Shown here: positions 6,722-13,122 of the stretch, piece by piece
How positions within the stretch are numbered: the first letter of the stretch is position 1
Layout: every line of letters starts with the position of its first letter
NCBI GenBank assembly: GCA_030605085.1
Contig: JAUWBH010000150.1
Span: 1 to 15,971, forward strand
DNA: 15,971 bases
Origin: Promethearchaeota archaeon
GTDB lineage: Archaea; Asgardarchaeota; Lokiarchaeia; Sigynarchaeales; SOKP01
Reading direction: 5' to 3'
The notes under the pieces: generated by a model
The model's database searches: none
What the model was told of the DNA's origin: nothing
Seen by the model: only the letters and a program-made list of their open reading frames with translations
Position numbers and translations under genes: made by a program

Positions 6722-7429
6722 GTGCTCGATTTCAGCAAGAGCGTAGACGACCCCGTCAACCGGCTCAACCTCATGCGAATAATGGCGGGAGTTCTCAGCG
6801 GAAAATGCGTCAGGTTCAGCACAAGCGATAAAAACTTTGGCGGTGCTGCTTTTCCAATAATTCATGATGAAGTAATCTTCGAGTTCACCAATCTCGGCGT
6901 GCGACAAGTAAGGTATCAACTCTCCGCTTCTGAAATGATCGTGGAGCAAATATTCAACGATTTCCTCTCCGCCACCACCTTCCCACTCCCTCATGATGTT
7001 AATGAACTGTACTTCCGACTTCCATACGCCGACCCACACATGTTTTTCGACCTACTGTTCGCTGAAAAATTTGGAGATCCAACATCTGTGAAGAGCAAAT
7101 TTGTAATGGTTAATAGATACATCGATTTCGTAAAATTGGACAAATTAATGAAAAAGGATGATAGTTGGGGAGATTTCCTTAGATCAGTCGATATCAAACC
7201 AAATAAAGATTACGATCCCGCCACCATAAAGATCAACACCCCTCAACAACTAGAATTCTTCGTAAAAGCTATTTTGAGAAAATTGGACGGCACACCCATT
7301 GAGTACAGCCTCGGAGATATTGATTCCAAAGAGGACAAAGACGAGACCGGTCCATACATAGCTCCCGACCAGTACCAAGTACACCCCGAGTTCTACAAGG
7401 CACTTAGAATGTACAGATACCTTGGGTAA
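6722..7429 (+). CDS. Unknown 235-aa protein in GC-rich patch
   Basis: Open from GTG 6722 (ATG 6770 is a possible internal start) to TAA 7429. The DNA changes sharply from very AT-rich spacer to balanced composition exactly over the gene, with many C-ending codons. Visible segments: GKCVRFSTSDKNFGGAAFPI near 27-46, a hydrophobic DPHMFFDLLFAEKFG near 104-118, and a charged C-terminal half ending HPEFYKALRMYRYLG. The FSTSDKNFGGAAFPI stretch faintly recalls the glycine-rich segment of DUF169 proteins, but the usual cysteine-proline is absent and I do not claim homology. A 110-codon minus-strand frame overlaps positions 6707-7039; the plus frame is preferred because it runs twice as far. No transmembrane helix seen. 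Confidence 0.6.
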   Translation: MLDFSKSVDDPVNRLNLMRIMAGVLSGKCVRFSTSDKNFGGAAFPIIHDEVIFEFTNLGVRQVRYQLSASEMIVEQIFNDFLSATTFPLPHDVNELYFRLPYADPHMFFDLLFAEKFGDPTSVKSKFVMVNRYIDFVKLDKLMKKDDSWGDFLRSVDIKPNKDYDPATIKINTPQQLEFFVKAILRKLDGTPIEYSLGDIDSKEDKDETGPYIAPDQYQVHPEFYKALRMYRYLG

Positions 7430-7521
7430 TCCGCTCGCAACAAAATCTAAAAATATTTACCCGTCATTCGTGAAATAGTACACAAATAATTTTTCACCGT
7501 TTTTTGATAAACCGACAACCA

Positions 7522-7560
7522 CGAAATTTTTAAATGTCTGAATTGATTATTTTTATATGT
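7522..7560 (+). promoter_or_regulatory. Candidate promoter of the LRR gene
   Basis: Contains acgaaattttTAAATg (BRE-like CGAAA then TATA-like TTTAAAT, 7522-7537) and a second TATA-like TTTTTATATG at 7551-7560. Either would place a start site between about 7560 and 7590, just ahead of the TTG start at 7601. Confidence 0.4.
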
Positions 7561-7600
7561 TTGAATATATAAGTAAAAATATTAAGTTGACGAGATTATC

Positions 7601-9277
7601 TTGAGTCAAAAAGTATGGAATTACAAAACATGGAATTGCATAGACACAAAAAGAACTCCGGAACAAGAAAGAAAAGGGCTAAATCACCATGTAAATTTAT
7701 CCGATATAGAAAAGTGTAAAGAACTTAACGAAAAAGATAAAGCGCTTTTGATAAAGCTGATTAATAACGATGTTAGAATTAAAAATTGCGGTCTTGACGA
7801 TATAGGACGAGCGGGATATTTAAATATCAGAGCGCAAAATGGAATGTGTGAGAATATTACCTTTCCGTATTTAGAGGAGTTAAAATTCTCTACTGATTGC
7901 CTTTCAGAAGCGGATGTGTTCTTTATTAACTCACAGCCTACGCTAAAGAATTTAGAAATATTAGCAGATCTTACTGAGATCCCTAATCTTAGCAATCTTT
8001 CCAAGCTTGAAAATATAGATTTATCTATAAATAAAATTAAAACGTTAGAGGGATTTGGAGATTTAAAGAAATTAAAGAGTCTTCAATTAAGGTATAACGA
8101 AATCTCCGAGATTAGAGCGCTTGGCGACCTTAAGAGCCTCGAGGATTTAGACCTTAGTCACAACAATTTAACTTCGAGCGCAGGATTCGAGCACTTAAGC
8201 GCCCTAAAAAATCTGAAATATCTAAACCTGTCAGAAAATAAAATCACCTCGCTCGAAGAGTTCGATAAGCTCGCCGGATGCGAAAACCTTACGAGACTCG
8301 ACCTCTCTCGCAACCAAATAACCGACATCTACGGTCTCAAACCGATTTCGCACATCCCAAACATTAAATCTTTAAACCTTTCCTACAACAAGATTACAGA
8401 GCTCAATGTCACCCGCGACATTCCAAGTTTGACCGGAGTATCGTTCGGTGAAAATCCAATCCCCCGCATTACCGCACTTAAAAACCTCTCCTCCCTCGAA
8501 TTCATAGGGCTGGATGATTGCCGTTTTAATAAGCTAGAAAATCTGTCCAACTTACCCTGCCTTAAACGCATAGACATTGAAAGAACACCGGTAGAGAAAG
8601 TATCGGAACTCGAAACGCTACCAAAACTAGAATATATAGGTGAATTCCAAGAAAAATTTATGACGCCGCAAGAGCTAAAAGAGTTGAAAAAAGACCTTGA
8701 ACCTCTCGTTCAAGTTGGATTCGAACTTGAATGGACCCGATGGGGTAATTACGGACATCACCCCGAAAATTGGTTTATCGCAAAACGACAAGTTCCCGAG
8801 CAAGTTTTCCAAGTTAACGAGCATTTGTCCCTTAAACTCATCGATAATCAAACCATCCTTTACGTAGACGACCAAAAGTTCGAACATTGTGCTACTTTGT
8901 TGCTTACGATACCCAAAAAGGAAGTTAACAACCTCGACCAGGTCGATTCAATCGACAAAGCCGCCGAAATCCTAAAAGATTCGCACAAATACCTCGCTAA
9001 AAAACCCGATATATCCCCTGAAACCCAATTCTGGGCGCACTGCAGCAACATCCAGGCGTGGACAGAGCACAATTACGACTCCCGAATTCTCCACAGAAAC
9101 TTGGCGTTCCCGCTCCTGAAAAAACTAACCGAATTGGGAGACCCGATAGCAAAGCGCGTCTTTAAGGAAGAGATCGCAAAAAGATACGCCTCAGGGCATC
9201 CTTCGGTCGTTAAATACCTCAAAAATGAAGGATATTTACAATTCTTGTCCGAAAACGAATTAAAGGCCTTGAAATAG
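7601..9277 (+). CDS. Leucine-rich-repeat protein with C-terminal Asgard-type domain
   Basis: 558 residues from TTG 7601; no in-frame ATG occurs until about residue 82, so TTG is likely. Residues about 1-110 are a non-repeat N-terminal region. About ten LRR units of roughly 22-25 residues span 112-346, with consensus LxxLxxLdLsxNxIt (for example LEDLDLSHNNLTS, LTRLDLSRNQITD). Residues about 400-555 form a separate domain with FEHCATLLLTIP, ETQFWAHCSNIQAWTEHNYDSR, NLAFPLLKKLTELGDPIAKRVFKEEIAKR and VKYLKNEGYL; from memory this domain recurs at the end of LRR proteins in Lokiarchaeota. No signal peptide or transmembrane helix, so cytoplasmic protein-protein binding is the reasonable guess. The first ~500 bp are AT-rich in codon choice, the rest much richer in C/G. 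Confidence 0.85.
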   Translation: MSQKVWNYKTWNCIDTKRTPEQERKGLNHHVNLSDIEKCKELNEKDKALLIKLINNDVRIKNCGLDDIGRAGYLNIRAQNGMCENITFPYLEELKFSTDCLSEADVFFINSQPTLKNLEILADLTEIPNLSNLSKLENIDLSINKIKTLEGFGDLKKLKSLQLRYNEISEIRALGDLKSLEDLDLSHNNLTSSAGFEHLSALKNLKYLNLSENKITSLEEFDKLAGCENLTRLDLSRNQITDIYGLKPISHIPNIKSLNLSYNKITELNVTRDIPSLTGVSFGENPIPRITALKNLSSLEFIGLDDCRFNKLENLSNLPCLKRIDIERTPVEKVSELETLPKLEYIGEFQEKFMTPQELKELKKDLEPLVQVGFELEWTRWGNYGHHPENWFIAKRQVPEQVFQVNEHLSLKLIDNQTILYVDDQKFEHCATLLLTIPKKEVNNLDQVDSIDKAAEILKDSHKYLAKKPDISPETQFWAHCSNIQAWTEHNYDSRILHRNLAFPLLKKLTELGDPIAKRVFKEEIAKRYASGHPSVVKYLKNEGYLQFLSENELKALK

Positions 9278-9355
9278 CGATTAATTTAAATAATTTTTAT
9301 GATTAAAATATTTTTGGTGATATAAATTAGCGATAATGAGATAAAGACTGAAGAA

Positions 9356-10174
9356 ATGATGAAATATGAAAAAACAACAGGAAAAAAAGCGATATGGCGT
9401 GGAGTTGTGACTGAGGGATTTAAGAAGTGGCAAAAAGGAGAAAAAATTTATATTAAAGATAAAGAAAGATTAAATGTCTTGGTTACTGAAGAGAGAAAAA
9501 CTCAATGGTTAGACTTTGCGAAAGAGAACAAAATTCCAACTCTTTCCAAGTTAATTAGACGCGCGGTTGATTTCTATATAGAGATCTCACCAGGATTGTC
9601 AGAATTAAGAGATTTTCAAAAATCAACTCACGAATTAAAAGAGGAATTAAGTTCAATAAAAGGATTTTCCCAAATGTTAATTGAAGATTATAAAGATGAA
9701 TTAAGCTGGGAAATTTTATTAAAAATTAAGAGAATATTTGATAAAAGCATAAATATTGAAAATATAATAAAAGAAGTTCTAGATACTCATAAGGACGAAA
9801 AGGTTCAAGTTCAATATGATATTTTAATTATAGATGATGACGATTCTACAATTCAACTATTATCCGAATTTTTTAGAAAAAAGGGGTATTCAAGTATAGA
9901 AGTAACCTCAGGAGCAGAGGCAATTAAATTATTAAAACATTCTATTCCAAAGATGATCTTATTAGATATCCTTTTACCAGACAAAGAGGGCGATGAAATT
10001 TGTAAAATAATTAAATCAGATAAAAAGTTAAAAGATATACCAGTTTTTTATATAACCGCCATACCAGAATCGGAAGTTAGTAAAAAACTGAAAGAAACTG
10101 GAGCAGAAGGTTATTTTTTAAAACCTTTTAATATGAAGGAATTCAACACTTTATTTGATTATCTGAACTATTAA
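9356..10174 (+). CDS. RHH / H-box helices / receiver regulator
   Basis: 272 residues from ATG 9356 (ATG 9359 is equally possible). Three parts are visible. Residues about 38-77 (RLNVLVTEERKTQWLDFAK...LSKLIRRAVDFYIE) fit a ribbon-helix-helix (CopG/MetJ-type) DNA-binding fold. Residues about 88-143 resemble a histidine-kinase dimerisation hairpin: THELKEELSSIKGFSQML matches the H-box HELKTPLxxIxGFSxLL, with His92, but Thr-Pro is replaced by Glu-Glu and no ATPase domain follows. Residues about 154-272 are a receiver: acidic pocket D160-D163, phospho-acceptor D204 in ILLDILLP, T234 and K256. Inferred role: phosphorylation-controlled DNA-binding dimer. The nearest histidine kinase (11244-12043) is broken. 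Confidence 0.85.
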   Translation: MMKYEKTTGKKAIWRGVVTEGFKKWQKGEKIYIKDKERLNVLVTEERKTQWLDFAKENKIPTLSKLIRRAVDFYIEISPGLSELRDFQKSTHELKEELSSIKGFSQMLIEDYKDELSWEILLKIKRIFDKSINIENIIKEVLDTHKDEKVQVQYDILIIDDDDSTIQLLSEFFRKKGYSSIEVTSGAEAIKLLKHSIPKMILLDILLPDKEGDEICKIIKSDKKLKDIPVFYITAIPESEVSKKLKETGAEGYFLKPFNMKEFNTLFDYLNY

Positions 10175-10409
10175 ATTTCTTATTCATTAATAAGGGTGTT
10201 TTAAAAAGAATTTGCAATATCAGGACCATCTTTAAAACTAATCTTCTCAATAATTCTCACATCTGGTTGCGACACATAAAGATTTAAATATTAAGATTAT
10301 TATAATAAATTCTGGCTATGAATAAAAAAGTATCTATAAAATTGAACTATGTATTAAAATTTTTTTCTATTTCTCTTTAGTTTAAAAAACAAATGGTTGG
10401 TAAAGGAAT

Positions 10410-10661
10410 TTGGGCAGAAAAAAAAAAAAGAAAGTTGTGAGAGTTAAAAAATATCCTAACACAGAAAAAGGAAGAAGGATGAAAATGAAGGCTATTGAGA
10501 AGATGAATGCGGTCAAAGAAATGAAAAAGAAGATCGAAGCGAAAAAAAAAGCGGATAAAATAAAAATGAAAAAAGAATTTGAAGAAAAGAAGAAGGCCGC
10601 TAAAGAGATGAAGAAAAAAAAGGGGGCCGCTGATATTTCGATTACAAGAAATCCGCATTAA
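10410..10661 (+). CDS. Lysine-rich basic small protein
   Basis: 83 residues from TTG 10410, with AAAGGA just upstream. About 30 of 83 residues are Lys and 5 Arg, with Glu, Ala and Met; residues 25-72 look like a charged continuous helix (units such as EMKKKIEAKKK and KKKAAKEMKKKKG). The tail GAADISITRNPH is different. It could bind nucleic acid or a ribosome, resembling eukaryotic histone-tail or nucleolar composition, but no domain is recognised. An ATG at 10393 (MVGKGIWAEKKK) lies in another frame and would join this one if the A12 run at 10418-10429 had one more A, so the true N-terminus may be MVGKGIWAE. Codon purine bias alone could generate such an ORF, which limits confidence. Confidence 0.5.
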   Translation: MGRKKKKKVVRVKKYPNTEKGRRMKMKAIEKMNAVKEMKKKIEAKKKADKIKMKKEFEEKKKAAKEMKKKKGAADISITRNPH

Positions 10662-10776
10662 TTTTAATGTAAAATAATTTTACAAGGATAAGTTTAAATG
10701 AGAAAATAACTTGAAATTTTAACAAATCTAAAAATCTTTAACATTTAATAAAAAAAAAGAAAAGAAATAATTGAAA

Positions 10777-10998
10777 TTACATATATTTCTTTTTATATAT
10801 ATACATTACAATTACTAAAACCGCACCTATTATAACAAGGGCGAGTCCTGTTCTACTTGATATTAGACTATCCCATAAGGGAATTAGATCATAGCCTAAA
10901 TATAACACAATTAGTCGATCTGTTATAAGAAAGATTCCTAGAGCAATTAAAATTAGCCCACTTAAAATACTTATTTTTATTAATTTTTCTTTTTCCAT
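10777..10998 (-). CDS. Small two-helix membrane protein
   Basis: 73 residues from ATG 10998 (a TTG two codons upstream is less likely). Helix 1 is about 8-27 (ISILSGLILIALGIFLITDR) and helix 2 about 49-68 (TGLALVIIGAVLVIVMYIY), with a basic end KKKYM. N-terminal lysines and the basic C-terminus suggest both ends are cytoplasmic with a short outside loop. It lies directly below a TATA-containing 83-bp unit that is duplicated in tandem. No family recognised. Confidence 0.6.
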   Translation of the reverse strand: MEKEKLIKISILSGLILIALGIFLITDRLIVLYLGYDLIPLWDSLISSRTGLALVIIGAVLVIVMYIYKKKYM

Positions 10999-11002
10999 AA
11001 TC

Positions 11003-11177
11003 AAAATTAAGAAATATATATATATAAATTTATCTAAAAAAAAGAATCTATTAAATTTTAATGGATTTCACTAGAATTTTGATACTTTAACCTTAAAATT
11101 AAGAAATATATATATATAAATTTATCTAAAAAAAAAAATCTATTAAGTTTTTATGGATTTCACTAGAATTTTGGTAC
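11003..11177. repeat. Tandem 83-bp duplication with TATA box
   Basis: Copies at 11003-11085 and 11095-11177 (92 bp apart) differ at about four positions. Each holds tttatatatatatatttc on the minus strand. In the copy nearer the gene this lies about 15-30 bp before the ATG at 10998, the expected place for an archaeal TATA box with a very short leader. The distal copy repeats the whole upstream block. Confidence 0.8.
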
Positions 11178-11243
11178 ACAGACCTTCAATTTAGTACAAT
11201 ATAACTTTTGGTTTATTAGAGAGGAATCATAGTTCGATAATTA

Positions 11244-12043
11244 TTAATCTATTTTGTTAATAGGAAGTCTTACAATAAAAGTTGATCCTTTATTTCTTCC
11301 TTCCGATTCAACCAAAATTTTTTTACCATGCAATTCCACTAATTCTTTCGAAATATAAAGTCCAAGCCCGGAACCTTCTGATTTTATTTTCATCGTATGT
11401 GCGCTTCTTTCAATTTTACAATATTTTTTGAATAACTTCTCTTTTTCCTCTTTAGTAAATCCTACACCTGTATCTTTTATTGATATATCTATGTAATTGT
11501 TTGATTTTTATAAACTAATTTAATAATCCCTTTTGGGGGAGTGTATTTTATCGCATTGGATAATAGATTTAAGATAATTTGTTCAATTCTAACCTTATCT
11601 GCCTCTATTAAAAAGGCTCCTTCGAGATTAACTTTTAGCAAAAGATTTTTTTCCTTTAAAGATAATATTAAATCATTAACGCATTCTTCTATAGTTCTCG
11701 CAATATCTACCTTTTCTTTTTTCAATAATATTTCCTTTGATTCTATATCAATGGTAATAAATAAATTTTTTATTAATCTATTCAATCTATTTCCATTCCT
11801 ATTTATGATTTTGATAAAACTTAAAACATCCTCACTCATCTCATCCTTACAAAAATTTAAGAGGTATTGAGATGCGTTATAGATGGAGTTTAATGGAGTT
11901 TTTAATTCATGGGAAGTTTTTCTCAATAAATCATATTTAAATTGATTTTTTGCTTTCAATTCTTTTACTTGTTGATTAAGTAGATATTCAGATTTTGTTT
12001 GTTGCTCCGTTATATTCTTCAGTTTTATTTTAAATGCTTTAAC
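11244..12043 (-). pseudogene. Truncated, frameshifted PAS-type histidine kinase
   Basis: The frame entering after a TGA at 12044-12046 reads KNITEQQTKSEYLLNQQ, the usual exit from a PAS domain, then TSHELKTPLNSI (H-box), NLLSNAIKYTPPKG (N-box) and a stop TAG. The missing G1 (DTGVGF) and G2 (GSGLGLYI) boxes of the ATPase domain are encoded in the next frame down to TAA at 11244. Adding one A to the A5 run at 11505-11509 (minus sense) restores one continuous frame. The only start is TTG 11959, which would give a 156-residue fragment. The N-terminal sensor is missing and replaced by a GC-rich island. So it is either a decayed kinase or an intact core with one assembly indel. Confidence 0.8.
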
Positions 12044-12056
12044 TCAACATTAATAG

Positions 12057-12220
12057 ATTGAGGAGTTCCCTCAATAGTAGAAAAGTTTTCTCGTATCGAG
12101 AATGGGAGAGTATAACTGAGAGCCCGTCCAGCGCAGTTCTGGACGATGACCTTTCGGAGTAGAAATGCATTCCCAAATTCCGTAGCGGTTGATGGGATAG
12201 AGGTGTTCGGACTAATGCCA
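12057..12220. other. GC-rich stem-loop island
   Basis: About 47 % G+C by hand count, against very AT-rich flanks. It holds successive perfect stems: ATTGAGG/CCTCAAT (12057-12075), TTCTCG/CGAGAA (12088-12102), CGTCCAG/CTGGACG with a 7-base loop (12125-12145), and a nested set GCATT/AATGC (12167-12218) enclosing TCCCA/TGGGA and CCG/CGG. Every frame on the minus strand stays open for about 60 codons, but no protein family is recognised. It may be a structured RNA gene or the remnant of a small mobile element that cut into the kinase. Confidence 0.55.
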
Positions 12221-12308
12221 CAAATAATTCAACAAAACATCGTTGATAACATTATTTGAAATAATTTGAATACCATTTTATTCATTTTAATAGTCTAGAC
12301 ATTAAATA

Positions 12309-12362
12309 CTATAGTAGAAAAAGAATCATAGATAAGATTGCGAGAAATAGACTGATTTTATG
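12309..12362 (-). pseudogene. Remnant of a haem-membrane helix
   Basis: Minus-strand reading gives HKISLFLAILSMILFLL then stop, matching HKITQFLAIILMITHPL, the last His-pair helix of the redox fusion. At DNA level a 40-bp stretch matches the fusion gene (about 3614-3653) at about 80 %. No upstream part of the gene remains before the stop of the cytochrome gene at 12410, so this is a fragment left by duplication and loss. Confidence 0.6.
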
Positions 12363-12409
12363 AGTTTGTTAATAATTTTATGAATTTGTTAATAAATCTC
12401 TAGGAATTT

Positions 12410-12958
12410 TTATCTTACAATTAATCCCATAATCCATAGCTCCGTGTTTAAGTAAAGAATATGATAAACCAAAATTGAAGTTAAACCTACTAATATCCAA
12501 TGAATCCATCTAAATCGTTTAAATCCTATTATTTTCATTACATTTGGATTCCGAGCGAACACAGATAATATTGATACAGTTATCATTATTGTTCCAAAGA
12601 TTATTCCAAGCCAAATTTTAAATAAGAATATCTCCATTGGGAGATGCGCTCGTCTCCTCAATAAAAATATAGATTTCCAAGGTTCAGAAATATATAAAAA
12701 ATAAAAATGAATTATCATAAATATAATTGCTAAGAATGAGCTTATACAATGTAAGTCTCGAGCGTTTTTTTTTCTATGAAATAATTTAGCGTGTTTATTC
12801 ATTGTAATTCCTTGAAAACTTGATATAATAAACCAAATAAGAGCGGCGAATCCAAAAGTTCTACCCCATACCCATAATTCGCCATCACTTGTCCTTGTAT
12901 GGCGTGTACAATTATTAATTTCGTGGTTAAGTAAAATAAGATTATATGGGATTAGCAC
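12410..12958 (-). CDS. Four-histidine membrane cytochrome, ferric reductase/NOX-like
   Basis: 182 residues from GTG 12958, but the frame continues upstream with no start codon and encodes the first half of a helix (IPWFIIYLLIEFFIVFLSV), so the real N-terminus is probably farther up. Removing one A from the A5 run at 13061-13065 connects it to an ATG at 13073 (MIIKCGYIIINSKK). Helices include WVWGRTFGFAALIWFIISS, DLHCISSFLAIIFMIIHFYF, FLFKIWLGIIFGTIMITVS and RWIHWILVGLTSILVYHILY. H70/H84 are 14 apart and H153/H166 are 13 apart, the spacing of the four haem ligands in NOX-family cytochromes. No flavin domain is attached. AR.LHCI aligns with AR.IHCI of the fusion protein, so the two are paralogous. 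Likely a haem electron carrier needing a partner. Confidence 0.75.
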   Translation of the reverse strand: MLIPYNLILLNHEINNCTRHTRTSDGELWVWGRTFGFAALIWFIISSFQGITMNKHAKLFHRKKNARDLHCISSFLAIIFMIIHFYFLYISEPWKSIFLLRRRAHLPMEIFLFKIWLGIIFGTIMITVSILSVFARNPNVMKIIGFKRFRWIHWILVGLTSILVYHILYLNTELWIMGLIVR

Positions 12959-13122
12959 CGAAAGAAAAACTATGAAAAATTCAATTAATAGATAAATTAT
13001 AAACCATGGTATCCTTTTTTCTGAAGCAACTTTCTTACTATTTATAATTATATAACCACATTTTTATTATCATTCTAATTTTTTCGTTTTTCTTTATTCT
13101 ACTAACAATTGTTATAACACAA

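Noticed and set aside
6707..7039. Minus-strand 110-codon frame opposite the GC-rich orphan gene
   Set aside because: It starts at GTG four codons after a stop and ends within the region fully covered by the longer 235-codon plus frame. Kept only as a question in the findings.
12160..12220. Possible tRNA 3' half (GTTCGGACT resembling a T-loop)
   Set aside because: The loop lacks the invariant A and closing C at the right places, and no acceptor or anticodon stem fits around it.
12039..12221. Minus-strand 60-codon frame and a parallel frame across the GC-rich island
   Set aside because: Several frames are open at once in this hairpin-rich block and none gives a recognisable domain, so the structure is more convincing than any protein.
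12340..12395. Two copies of ttttatga(g/a)tttgttaataa as a functional repeat
   Set aside because: A short imperfect AT-rich duplication within the cytochrome remnant; more easily explained as slippage.
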